Part shown: one piece after another, positions 49,900 through 57,764 of the stretch
How positions within the stretch are numbered: the stretch's first letter is position 1
Layout of the letters: the number at the start of each line of letters is the position of its first letter
DNA from: Isoalcanivorax pacificus W11-5
Lineage (GTDB): Bacteria; Pseudomonadota; Gammaproteobacteria; Pseudomonadales; Alcanivoracaceae
DNA length: 64,000 nucleotides
NCBI RefSeq assembly: GCF_000299335.2
Contig: NZ_CP004387.1
Span: forward strand, 992,001 to 1,056,000
Direction: 5' to 3'
Program-made: the position numbers and the translations under genes
The notes under the pieces: generated by a model
Seen by the model: the letters and a program-made list of their open reading frames with translations, nothing else
Told to the model about the DNA's origin: nothing
Database searches by the model: none

Positions 49900-51606
49900 T
49901 CAGTGTCCGGAGGTTACACGGTTGACTTCTTCAAGGCTGGTCATGCCCTGCATGACCTTGACCAGCCCGGAACGGGACAGGTCGTTGAAGCCTTCCTTGC
50001 GGCATTGGTCCGCGATCTGGATGGAGTTGCCTTCTTCCATGATGATGCGGGCGATACCATCGGTGATTCTGACCACCTCATAGATGCCCACGCGTCCTTT
50101 ATAGCCGTTATTGCACTTCTCGCACCCTTTGGGGCCGTACACGGTGAAAGGCTGCGCGAGATCTTCCTCGGTAAAGCCCATCTCCAGCAGCGACTGGCGG
50201 GGCACCTCCACCGGCTGCTTGCAATGTTCGCACAGCCGCCGGGCCAGACGCTGGGCGATGATCAGGATGACCGACGTGGCGATATTGAACGACGGCACCC
50301 CCATATTGCGCAGGCGGGTCAGGGTCTCCGGCGCACTGTTTGTGTGCAGGGTAGAGAGCACCAGGTGACCGGTCTGGGCTGCTTTCACCGCGATGCTGGC
50401 GGTTTCCAGGTCACGGATCTCGCCCACCAGGATCACGTCCGGGTCCTGCCGCAGGAAGGCTTTCAGGGCAGCGGAGAAGTCCATGCCGGTCTTCGTGTTC
50501 ACGTTGACCTGGTTGATACCTTCCAGGTTGATCTCCACCGGGTCTTCCGCCGTGGAGATATTACGCTCCGGCGTGTTGAGGATATTGACCCCGGTGTACA
50601 GGGAAACGGTCTTGCCGGAGCCGGTCGGTCCGGTCACCAGGATCATGCCCTGCGGCTTGCTCAGGGCATCCATGTACAGCTTCTTCTGCCCTTCCTCATA
50701 GCCCAGCGCATCAATACCCATCTTGGCGCTTTCCGGGTCGAGGATACGCAGCACGATCTTTTCCCCGAACAGGGTGGGGCAGGTGTTGACGCGGAAGTCG
50801 ATGGCGCGGGTCTTGGATACTTTCAGCTTGATCCGGCCGTCCTGCGGGACACGGCGCTCGGAGATATCGAGCTGCGACATGACCTTCAGACGGGCGGCAA
50901 TCTTGCCGGCACTATTGGCGGGCGGCTTGGCGATCTCGCGCAGGATGCCGTCCTGGCGAAAGCGCACGCGATAGGTCTTTTCGTAGGGCTCGAAGTGCAG
51001 ATCGGACGCGCCGATCTTGATGGCGTCCAGCAGCAGCTTGTTGACGAACCGGACGATGGGGGCATCGTCAGACGCCGAGGCGACATCCTCCGCCCCTTCC
51101 TGGGCGGCTTCCCCCCCGCTGATGTCAATGTCGTCCAGGCCCTCATCAAGATCCTTGAAGGCGCCACCCTCGGCCTCATTGACGACAGCGTCGATCAACT
51201 GCCCGAGTTTGTCTTCCTCGGCGATGATGGTCTCAATGTTGAGGCCGGTGTTGAAACGCAGGTCTTCCAGGGCCTGCAGGTTGGTGGGATCAGAGACGGC
51301 GACAAACAGCCGGCTGCCACGACGGAACAGCGGCAGCGCCCGGTGCTTCTCGACCAGCTTGTGATCCACCAGCCCCTTGATCAGCATTTCGGGGTTGAAG
51401 GCAGCCAGATCGATGACCGGATCACCAAACTCTTCCGCCACAATGCGGGAGACATCGGCGGCCCGCGCCAGGCCCTTGCGGACAATATAGGTGACGAGGC
51501 TGAGTTTTTCCTGACGGGCGCCAGCCAGCGCCTCGCGCGCTCGGTCTTCTGCGAGCACGGATTCACTGACAAGCCTGCGGGCAAGACCGCTCAATTGCGT
51601 CGACAT
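49900..51606 (-). CDS. pilB: Type IV pilus assembly ATPase PilB
   Basis: Hexameric extension motor, 568 aa. N-terminal MshEN-type domain (residues about 50-150), Walker A VTGPTGSGKTVSLYTG, Asp box and Walker B VILVGEIRDLETASIAVKAAQTGHLVLSTLHTN region, and the zinc tetracysteine CEHC with CEKC. Divergent from pilA; operon pilB-pilC-pilD. Confidence 0.98.
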   Translation of the reverse strand: MSTQLSGLARRLVSESVLAEDRAREALAGARQEKLSLVTYIVRKGLARAADVSRIVAEEFGDPVIDLAAFNPEMLIKGLVDHKLVEKHRALPLFRRGSRLFVAVSDPTNLQALEDLRFNTGLNIETIIAEEDKLGQLIDAVVNEAEGGAFKDLDEGLDDIDISGGEAAQEGAEDVASASDDAPIVRFVNKLLLDAIKIGASDLHFEPYEKTYRVRFRQDGILREIAKPPANSAGKIAARLKVMSQLDISERRVPQDGRIKLKVSKTRAIDFRVNTCPTLFGEKIVLRILDPESAKMGIDALGYEEGQKKLYMDALSKPQGMILVTGPTGSGKTVSLYTGVNILNTPERNISTAEDPVEINLEGINQVNVNTKTGMDFSAALKAFLRQDPDVILVGEIRDLETASIAVKAAQTGHLVLSTLHTNSAPETLTRLRNMGVPSFNIATSVILIIAQRLARRLCEHCKQPVEVPRQSLLEMGFTEEDLAQPFTVYGPKGCEKCNNGYKGRVGIYEVVRITDGIARIIMEEGNSIQIADQCRKEGFNDLSRSGLVKVMQGMTSLEEVNRVTSGH

Positions 51607-51909
51607 GCTGATTTCGGCCGTGGTAGTTGGACGTCTCTATTATTGTCTACCGTGCCTCGGGCGCCCCGCCCGGGCCGGCATGCCGGCTCCCTCCGAACCT
51701 GAGTCACTGTACACAGAAAGCACAGAGGCTGCCAGCGACCGGGTTCGCAAACCGGCGGTGGCCTGGTGTGGTGATTATGTGATCATGCCGGGAGGTGATG
51801 TGCAATGTGGAGAGCGGAGCATCATGGCGCGCGGCGGTGTGCCCGACGCGCAAATTTGGTCATAACATGGTGACAATAAATGTCATGTTGTGACTTGTGT
51901 TGTCAGTTT

Positions 51910-51935
51910 GGCGTGGCGGATTTGCAAGCCACGCC
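51910..51935. promoter_or_regulatory. Inverted repeat in the pilA upstream region
   Basis: GGCGTGGC and GCCACGCC, a perfect 8-bp inverted repeat with ten bases between, about 75-100 bp upstream of the predicted pilA start point. This is enhancer distance for a PilR-type activator; the link is inferred. Confidence 0.45.
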
Positions 51936-51982
51936 GGAAAAAACGGCAGTCAGTCAGGCTTTTGATCTGCGTCCGTTGCTTT

Positions 51983-51998
51983 TGGCCTGCAATATGCA
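51983..51998 (+). promoter_or_regulatory. Sigma-54 promoter of pilA
   Basis: TGGCCTGCAATATGCA has GG at 51984-51985 and GC at 51996-51997, the exact 12-bp offset of -24/-12 promoters. In P. aeruginosa pilA is transcribed by RpoN with PilS/PilR, so the assignment fits. The start point would be near 52009, 84 bp before pilA. Confidence 0.72.
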
Positions 51999-52092
51999 TT
52001 ACAAAGTTTGTGTCGTCTGCCGCCGGGGACTGGACCGGGGGGGCGGGTCAATAAAAAGATTCTTTAGAACCAAGATGACTGGAGAGACTGGT

Positions 52093-52560
52093 ATGAAACA
52101 GGTGCAGAAAGGTTTTACGTTGATCGAACTGATGATCGTGGTGGCGATCATCGGTATTCTGGCGGCGATCGCGATTCCGCAGTATCAGGATTATATTGCG
52201 CGGTCGCAGGTGAGCCGTGTGATGAGTGAAACTGGTGCGCTGCGCACCATTGTTGAGACATGCATGATGGAAGGTCGGGATGCTACCACTACCCCTCCAT
52301 GTCAGCTAGGCATGACCGCAAGCAACCTGCTTGGCGGAGGTGGTGATGAGGACGAGTCTGGTGAAGGCTTCCCTGATGTGACCATCAGTCTTGCGGACAA
52401 TACGGCTTCGATCGATGCTACCTTCGGCCAAAATGCTTCTTCCGCAATATCGGGTAGTGGCTTGACATGGAGTCGTGACGATCAGGGTACTTGGGCCTGT
52501 TCAACCACTGTTGACGCGAAGTTTGCTCCTTCCGGTTGTCCTGCGACTACCGGCGGCTGA
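52093..52560 (+). CDS. pilA: Type IV major pilin PilA
   Basis: A 155-aa prepilin. The PilD cleavage site is MKQVQKG before [20 protein letters not shown], with Glu5 of the mature chain. Two cysteine pairs are visible: C63 and C75 (CMMEG...PPC) and the C-terminal pair WAC...SGC closing a D-region. ATG 52093 is chosen over an in-frame ATG at 51880 because it gives the standard leader and has GGAGA seven bases upstream. The middle has a Gly/Asp/Glu-rich loop, likely surface exposed. Confidence 0.97.
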   Translation: MKQVQKGFTLIELMIVVAIIGILAAIAIPQYQDYIARSQVSRVMSETGALRTIVETCMMEGRDATTTPPCQLGMTASNLLGGGGDEDESGEGFPDVTISLADNTASIDATFGQNASSAISGSGLTWSRDDQGTWACSTTVDAKFAPSGCPATTGG

Positions 52561-52599
52561 TGACTAAAGCCATTCTATAAGGCATTAAATTTGTTTTGG

Positions 52600-52634
52600 A
52601 AAAGCACCTGCCATAATCCGGGGGTGCTTTTTTT
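52600..52634 (+). terminator. Terminator after pilA
   Basis: AAAAGCACC and GGTGCTTTT form a 9-bp stem with a 14-base loop, followed by a run of Ts. It lies 40 bp after the pilA stop. Confidence 0.9.
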
Positions 52635-52743
52635 TATAGGTGGTGCAGTTGGAGTGTGCTGAATTAGAGTAAGAAGATAATCAGGGAGAGTGGATTCTCC
52701 CTATAAGAAAAATATAGTAATTGTATGCCGTAAAAAATGACAA

Positions 52744-53946
52744 ATGAAAAATATACTATCTAGACCTGTCGATCGCAGGTGTGTCGTGCTTGTCGCCGCT
52801 GTATTTTTGATGATAACTGTTATTGCACATCTTAAGGTGGTGCGCCCTCTTGTTTTGCCCCGGCTTATATTCCCGATTGAATCTGTAGTGTTTGGGCTGG
52901 CTGCTAAATGTTCTCCAGGTTCCCCTGGTTGGCTTGAGAGATTTTCGAAGACGGCGACTTGGCATGGAGGATCTTTAGCTGGCCAAGTTGCGTACATCTC
53001 ACCCAATGGTGACCTTTCTCATTGTGAGCACGGATGGCGCGATCAAGCATGGGGAGAGATGGTTACTCCGCAGTTGCGATTCAGGTTTGCCAGTGCCACC
53101 AAAGTACTTACTGCGGATGCAATATTGGCAGCGGCCCTTGAACAGAAGTTGGCGCTGGATGATCCTTTATTGGGCTACCTTCCGGAGGTGAACAATCTGG
53201 CGGATGAGCGCTTACGCGATGTGACTCTTCGCCAGCTATTGAATCATTCCGCTGGGTTTGATCGGTCGCGGACACCCGACACTATGTTTATGCATGCAAA
53301 AACACCATGGTGTCCAAGCGAGTTGTCCAATCTAGAAAAAGTGACGCTCGATTTCGATCCAGGGGCTCGGCACGCGTATGGAAATCTTGGCTATTGCCTA
53401 CTTGGTGTCGTTTTGGAGCGAGTCTACGAAGAGCCCTTCAGGGCACTTGTAGAGCGCCGTTACGCTTTGAGCGATTATGATTTGAAGTTTGTGGATGGGC
53501 CTTATCTGTCTGATGAAGTTCAATATGATTTCAGGAATAGCGATTTTTATATGGAAAATTATTATCGCTATTTTGATTTCGAGGCGCTGTCCTCTTCTGC
53601 TGGGCTAACCGGCAGTGCCTTGGGATATGCTAAGCTGATTAACCGTATGTTGGCCCGCGAGCGGCATCCCCTGCGGGAGGTTGAGGCCGATATCCTCTGC
53701 AGTCGCGAGCGTTTCCGTTCGTGCTATGGACATGTGTTCAATATTTACCAGCGTCCGGATGATCCGCTGGTTGCTTATATCCAGAGCGGTAATTTGATTG
53801 GTGCTTCATCAATGGTAATGGTTGATAATCATGGTGGAGTGCTTGTCTGGGTGGGCAATGGAATGCCTCGTAAGATGCAGGAAAAGATGGACAAGATAAA
53901 AGATATTGCATATGGCGAGCTGAGCGAGTACTACACGCTACATTGA
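52744..53946 (+). CDS. Membrane-anchored serine hydrolase, class C beta-lactamase-like
   Basis: A 400-aa protein with an N-terminal membrane helix (about residues 14-30) and a periplasmic beta-lactamase/D-Ala-D-Ala-peptidase fold. The active-site SATK is at S117-K120, with LNHSAGFDRSRTPD after it, YGN at Y212-N214, and a DNHGG segment in the place of the KTG/HTG motif. The coding sequence is AT-richer, with many T-ending codons, than core genes here, suggesting recent transfer. It lies directly downstream of the pilA terminator. It may act on a cell-wall or pilin-linked ester or peptide; beta-lactam hydrolysis is not implied. Confidence 0.82.
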   Translation: MKNILSRPVDRRCVVLVAAVFLMITVIAHLKVVRPLVLPRLIFPIESVVFGLAAKCSPGSPGWLERFSKTATWHGGSLAGQVAYISPNGDLSHCEHGWRDQAWGEMVTPQLRFRFASATKVLTADAILAAALEQKLALDDPLLGYLPEVNNLADERLRDVTLRQLLNHSAGFDRSRTPDTMFMHAKTPWCPSELSNLEKVTLDFDPGARHAYGNLGYCLLGVVLERVYEEPFRALVERRYALSDYDLKFVDGPYLSDEVQYDFRNSDFYMENYYRYFDFEALSSSAGLTGSALGYAKLINRMLARERHPLREVEADILCSRERFRSCYGHVFNIYQRPDDPLVAYIQSGNLIGASSMVMVDNHGGVLVWVGNGMPRKMQEKMDKIKDIAYGELSEYYTLH

Positions 53947-53950
53947 AAAA

Positions 53951-54236
53951 ATGTTGGGGAAGCAGATGGCGCCTGATCCAAAGCGATTTTCGCGTTTGCT
54001 ATTTTATGATTCCTCCGGCTTTATCGCTGTGTACCTAGCTATTGCGCTGTGGCGCTTGTGTCAGGGCCATCACGGTTCAGCCTCAATGGCATCGGATGAT
54101 CCCGCCAGTTGTCGATCTGGTCGTGATGGCGATGACTATTCTCGCTTGCGGTGCTTTTCTTCTGGTGCGATACCTTCGAGGCCGCGAGGAACGTGCTTTT
54201 CGCCAGCAATATGAAAAACAGCGCAAACGTGAATAA
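53951..54236 (+). pseudogene. Small two-helix membrane protein gene with apparent frameshift
   Basis: From ATG 53951 (or 53966, MAPDPKRFSRLL) the frame encodes a hydrophobic segment FIAVYLAIALWRL and then loses sense. In the frame that ends at 54236 the chain continues as VRAITVQPQWHRMIPPVVDL, a second helix MTILACGAFLLVRYLRG and a charged end EERAFRQQYEKQRKRE. Changing one base near 54055 (TTGTGTCAGG) would join WRL to VRAIT into one protein of about 90 aa. Either the gene is broken or the sequence has an indel error. The following gene starts inside its end. Confidence 0.6.
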
Positions 54237-55287
54237 GGCTGATCAGGTGGCTTCGGCGTCACAGTTGGCCAGCATGCGCTATAGTCCAGGCCTAGATGGA
54301 CTGCGCGCGATAGCTGCGCTGATTATCGTCTTTTATCACGCGAAGGTGCCTTCATTGTCAGGGGGGTTTTTCGGTGTCGATATTTTCTTTGTATTGTCAG
54401 GTTACTTGATCACCAGGCTGTTAGTTGCAGAACATGAGCAAGCAGGGCGGATAGATTATCGTGCTTTCATGGTCCGGCGACTACGTCGATTGGCGCCTGC
54501 ATTATGGGTTTTTCTGCTGGTTTATATGCTAGTGGCTCCCCTGATATTTATTGAAACACCGTGGCAAAAGCATGCGCAAGACGCCGGCTGGTCTGCAATC
54601 TATCTGGTAAACTACGCAGCCAGCCTGAGTGCTGGCGTGGCGGTGCTGGGCCAGGTCTGGAGCCTGGCAGTGGAAATGCAGTTCTACCTGCTATGGCCTT
54701 TGCTGCTTGTTGTGCTGCTGCGCTTTCGTCACCGTGGCGTGATCTGTAGCCTGATTTTACTGTATATGCTAGCCACTGCTTGGCGTTGGTGGGCTGCAGA
54801 GAATTTCCCCAATCTCTGGGACTTCTATGTGCGAGCGGATACCCGGGCCAGCGGCCTGTTATTGGGATGCTTGCTGGGTTACCTGAATTGTCGGATCAAT
54901 GCGCGGTGGGCATGGCCGGCATTCCTACTGCTGGCCTTCTCTATGACCTTCTATAGCACTCATTGGCTCCCCACTGCACGCTACGGCTTTACGCTTGCGG
55001 AAATTGGGGCCGCCCTGCTGATCTTGGCGCAACCTGCCTGGCTCGGGAGTCGGCTGTTGGTGTGGATCGGCAATTTGTCGTACGGGTTGTACCTGTGGCA
55101 TTACCTGTTTATGCGTATATTACGGGAGTGGGGTTGGGAATGGCCTGAAACGCTACTGGTCGGGGGGGGGCTGGGCTTGCTCGCAGCGATGATCAGCTAC
55201 CGTTTCGTCGAGCGCCGTTTTTACCGTAGGTCAGCGAAGTCCAGGACCGAAGTCCAGGAAATGCAGTTTAGGACACGCACGAATTAG
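54211..55287 (+). CDS. Acyltransferase-3 family membrane protein (OafA-like)
   Basis: A 358-aa polytopic protein of the family that O-acylates glycans and lipids in the membrane. MRYSPGLDGLRAIAALIIVFYHAKV contains the conserved start, the catalytic His being in FYHAK; GGFFGVDIFFVLSGYLITRLL and RRLRRLAPALW are diagnostic. About ten helices. ATG 54211 overlaps the preceding small gene by 26 bp, so the two were probably translated together. Placed after pilA and the hydrolase, it could acylate a pilin glycan or surface polysaccharide; this is inference. Confidence 0.9.
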   Translation: MKNSANVNKADQVASASQLASMRYSPGLDGLRAIAALIIVFYHAKVPSLSGGFFGVDIFFVLSGYLITRLLVAEHEQAGRIDYRAFMVRRLRRLAPALWVFLLVYMLVAPLIFIETPWQKHAQDAGWSAIYLVNYAASLSAGVAVLGQVWSLAVEMQFYLLWPLLLVVLLRFRHRGVICSLILLYMLATAWRWWAAENFPNLWDFYVRADTRASGLLLGCLLGYLNCRINARWAWPAFLLLAFSMTFYSTHWLPTARYGFTLAEIGAALLILAQPAWLGSRLLVWIGNLSYGLYLWHYLFMRILREWGWEWPETLLVGGGLGLLAAMISYRFVERRFYRRSAKSRTEVQEMQFRTRTN

Positions 55288-55353
55288 TTAATCTCTTAAC
55301 AAAGCGACAGGTCCGGTAGAAGTCCAGGACACGCACGAATTAGACGATCTCTT
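55269..55353. repeat. Direct repeats upstream of the RAYT transposase
   Basis: GGACACGCACGAATTAG occurs at 55271-55287 and again at 55327-55343, each followed within a few bases by ATCTCTTA. GTCCAGGA also recurs nearby (about 55251 and 55322). TAGGACACGCA at 55269 has its exact inverse TGCGTGTCCTA at 56903, so the transposase gene is bracketed by inverted copies, as is usual for REP/RAYT units. Confidence 0.75.
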
Positions 55354-55434
55354 ACACGGATTCGGTTCATAGGCTGACAGCGGTGCGGGCTAATTCTGGT
55401 TATCGTGGCAATTCGACAAGCAAGGAGCGCTGCC

Positions 55435-56427
55435 ATGACCCAATCCCGAGCATCCCAGGTATCCCTGGATGACACGCCGTACTACCACTGTATTTGCCGC
55501 TGTGTTCGGCGTGCCTTTCTGTGTGGCAGGGACCATTACTCAGGTCAGGATTACGAGCATCGCCGGCAATGGGCGGTCGACAGGCTGGCGCTGCTGGCGG
55601 AAGTCTTTGCTGTAGACCTGTGCGCTTACGCGGTGATGTCCAATCATTACCATCTTGTGGTGAAGATTGACCGGCACAAGGCACAGTCCTGGCCGGCTGA
55701 GGAGGTAGCTTGCCGCTGGATGAGATTGTTCTCAGGCCATCCACTGGTGATACGTTGGCAAGCAGGTTCTGCTGACGCAGCAGAAAGCCGCAGAGCCATG
55801 GAAATTATTGAAAGTTGGCGTGCCCGCCTGTTTGATCTCGGCTGGTTCATGAAGTGCCTGAATGAACATCTGGCACGTCGAGCCAACGAGGAAGATAAAT
55901 GTACTGGTCGCTTCTGGGAAAGCCGTTACAAGAGCCAGGCGCTGCTGGATGAGAAATCATTGTTACGTTGCATGGCTTATGTGGATTTGAACCCTGTTCG
56001 GGCCGGGCTGGCAGAAACACCGGAAGCTTCTGCGTACACATCGGTACGGCAACGTAGTGTGGCACTGGAGAAAAGTGAGCGAGAAGAAGGAATGAGTGTT
56101 CCGCAGTTATTGCCGTTCGTGGACGAACACACGACAGGAGCCGACGAAGAATGCACTTTGCATGGGGTGCGGCTGCTTGATTACCTGGAGTTGGTAGATG
56201 CCACTGGGCGGGCCATCATGGCGGGAAAGCGAGGTTTTATTGCTAAAGAGGCTGCCGCGATACTTCAAAGGTTGGGTATCGACCAGCGCGTATGGTTGAG
56301 TCATATGACCCCGAGAAAATGCCGCGCTCCATTGGCGCTGGGTTCCTTGGTCCGGTTGCAAGCCTTTGCAGCCTCGACAGGGCGGCGCTGGGTTTCAGGA
56401 CAAAAATTTGCTTGTGCTTTGGGGTAG
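55435..56427 (+). CDS. REP-associated tyrosine transposase (Y1, IS200-like)
   Basis: A 330-aa HUH endonuclease of the RAYT group that moves or multiplies REP palindromes. The metal-binding HUH pair is H71 and H73 in MSNHYHLVVKI, and the catalytic tyrosine is Y165 in RFWESRYKSQAL, followed by CMAYVDLNPVRAGL, all diagnostic. It is longer than IS200 transposases because of a C-terminal part of about 120 aa. AGGAG precedes ATG 55435. Intact, so possibly active. Confidence 0.93.
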   Translation: MTQSRASQVSLDDTPYYHCICRCVRRAFLCGRDHYSGQDYEHRRQWAVDRLALLAEVFAVDLCAYAVMSNHYHLVVKIDRHKAQSWPAEEVACRWMRLFSGHPLVIRWQAGSADAAESRRAMEIIESWRARLFDLGWFMKCLNEHLARRANEEDKCTGRFWESRYKSQALLDEKSLLRCMAYVDLNPVRAGLAETPEASAYTSVRQRSVALEKSEREEGMSVPQLLPFVDEHTTGADEECTLHGVRLLDYLELVDATGRAIMAGKRGFIAKEAAAILQRLGIDQRVWLSHMTPRKCRAPLALGSLVRLQAFAASTGRRWVSGQKFACALG

Positions 56428-56463
56428 AGATTCAGGCGGTTGATCGTCTGCGCCATGGCAAAC

Positions 56464-56772
56464 TCAGCCTGCTCCGGAATCGTTGTCCTGCGCCTGGGTT
56501 GGCTGGCGGCATGCCGGCGCTATAACGGTGAAACCGAACCTCTGTTGTTTCTCCGCGTCATTGAAATGGGCATTGAACACAATGATAAGCCTGATTCTGT
56601 AATTTTTGCACTCGCTGGTCAGATGCAACCCCTCATGTTTTTGTTCTGGGAGCACCTGTAAGTCAAGTCTTGCCTCCGGCATTTCATGAAAATACTTTTC
56701 CCCAGCTTGTTTCGGATCGTTGATCAGCATGGTGGCGCCTTGGGTTGTGGGTGTGCCCCGGATTGTGCACAA
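56464..56772 (-). CDS. Unrecognised small open reading frame
   Basis: An open frame of 102 codons (or from MLINDPKQ, 88 codons) between the RAYT gene and the truncated IS. The product is hydrophilic, with ARLDLQVLPEQKHEGL and CKNYRIRLIIVFNAHF. I do not recognise a family, and the opposite strand is also open here, so it may not be a real gene. The rest of 56428-56910 shows only the degenerate repeat TTTATGTGTGCCCTAGAA at 56835, an imperfect direct copy of TTTATGCGTGTCCTAGAA at 56899. Confidence 0.25.
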   Translation of the reverse strand: MCTIRGTPTTQGATMLINDPKQAGEKYFHEMPEARLDLQVLPEQKHEGLHLTSECKNYRIRLIIVFNAHFNDAEKQQRFGFTVIAPACRQPTQAQDNDSGAG

Positions 56773-56898
56773 GCGTGAAGTGGCGGCCAGCCTTACAGAG
56801 GTAGTCGTCGGTTCAGGTGTGGTGCCATGAATAATTTATGTGTGCCCTAGAAAGAGATATCCCGGAAAAACCATGCCGTGAAAACCAGGAAGAGATAG

Positions 56899-57605
56899 TT
56901 TATGCGTGTCCTAGAATGGCTTTCTGTTGCTGCGATGTGGACAGATCAGCTCTATACGTCTCTTGGCCAGTCTCTGCCTGAGTGGGTCAGAGTCAGCCGC
57001 TCGGTCATATATCAGCCGTCGTATTTTGCTGCGACCGTATGCCCCGTCCAGCAAAGGCTCAATCAAATTGACTTCTGCTGGTGAGGCCGAGGTAATGGTG
57101 CTTCCAAGAGGAACACCTTCGCCGTCGACCACCACCATCCACTTTGAACCCTTTCCGCGCTTGGTTTTCCCGACTTCGAGGCCCCTTTTTTTGCTGAGGC
57201 AAAACTGCCGTCAGAGAATACTTCCTGCCAGTTCAGGAGAGATTTGCGATCCATCTCCCTCAACAGCGCTCGCCAGGCATTTAACCAGGCGCCCTCGTCT
57301 TCCCAGAACTGCAAACGGCGCCAGCAGGTGCTCGGCGATGGGTAGTGGGCTGGCAGGTCCCGCCAGCGCGCGCCAGAGCGGAGCACCCACAAGATGCCCT
57401 CGAAACATCGCCTATTGTCTATCGGTTTCGGGCCTCCTCGTCCACGAGGCGGGGCTGGGAGGTGCGCTTTGATCTTATTCCATTGCTCATCTGTAACTTC
57501 TGACTGCAGACGTTTCATCGACGGAAGAATATAGCTCGTGGAGAGCAAAGAATAGACTATTTCAAGTTATGAAACAGCTTCTAGAATGGCTGTCCTAGAA
57601 TGGCT
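56899..57605. repeat. Repeats GTCCTAGAATGGCT bracketing the IS remnant
   Basis: GTCCTAGAATGGCT occurs at 56908-56921 and again at 57592-57605, flanking the IS5-type remnant; a partial copy CTAGAATGGCTG also lies at 57581. They share TAGGACACGC-type sequence with the RAYT repeats. The IS therefore sits in, or was cut down between, copies of the RAYT repeat. Confidence 0.65.
56911..57548 (-). pseudogene. IS5-family (IS427/IS1031 type) transposase, truncated
   Basis: Minus-strand reading starts MLSTSYILPSMKRLQSEVTDEQW at 57548 and runs through RRCFEGILWVLRSGARWRDLP and VFSDGSFASAKKG. At 57181-57192 a slippery A7G4 run (minus strand) fits the programmed -1 shift used by this group; the other frame continues LEVGKTKRGKGSKWMVVVDG, then IRRLIYDRAADSDPLRQRL and ends LICPHRSNRKPF with a TAG at 56911. 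The first two DDE aspartates (DGS, YDRAADSD) are present, but about 60 C-terminal residues holding the catalytic Glu are missing, replaced by the TAGGACACGC repeat. The element is dead. Confidence 0.85.
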
Positions 57606-57764
57606 GCAGGTGAGGCGAGCAATCCAATCGGCCGTCCGCTTCTGGCATGGCCATTCACTTACACATCAAAACGGCTTTCGCTTACGGCACTTTACGTGTT
57701 TCCCGGACGCAATCGGGTTGGCTCACCTGAGAAGATTGACATCTGTCTTCAGATTGAGTCTGTC

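Larger units (their letters stand above)
51607..52080. other. pilB-pilA divergent control region
   Basis: About 480 bp without a supported gene. It holds the sigma-54 site at 51983, an inverted repeat at 51910 and two TGTC motifs (51881, 51901) 20 bp apart. The left half (51607-51840), which should contain the pilB promoter, shows no clear -35/-10 pair. Confidence 0.6.

Noticed and set aside
48281-51702. Two plus-strand frames of about 600 codons over pilD, pilC and pilB
   Set aside because: Antisense to three recognised pilus genes with full motifs.
51909-51926. Alternative sigma-54 site TGGCGTGGCGGATTTGCA
   Set aside because: GG and GC are 14 bp apart instead of 12; the site at 51983 has the exact spacing. 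The sequence is better read as an inverted repeat.
52744-53946. Reading the serine hydrolase as an antibiotic-resistance beta-lactamase
   Set aside because: It keeps only the general SxxK/YxN fold motifs, has a membrane anchor, and lies in a pilus locus; most proteins of this fold are esterases or peptidases.
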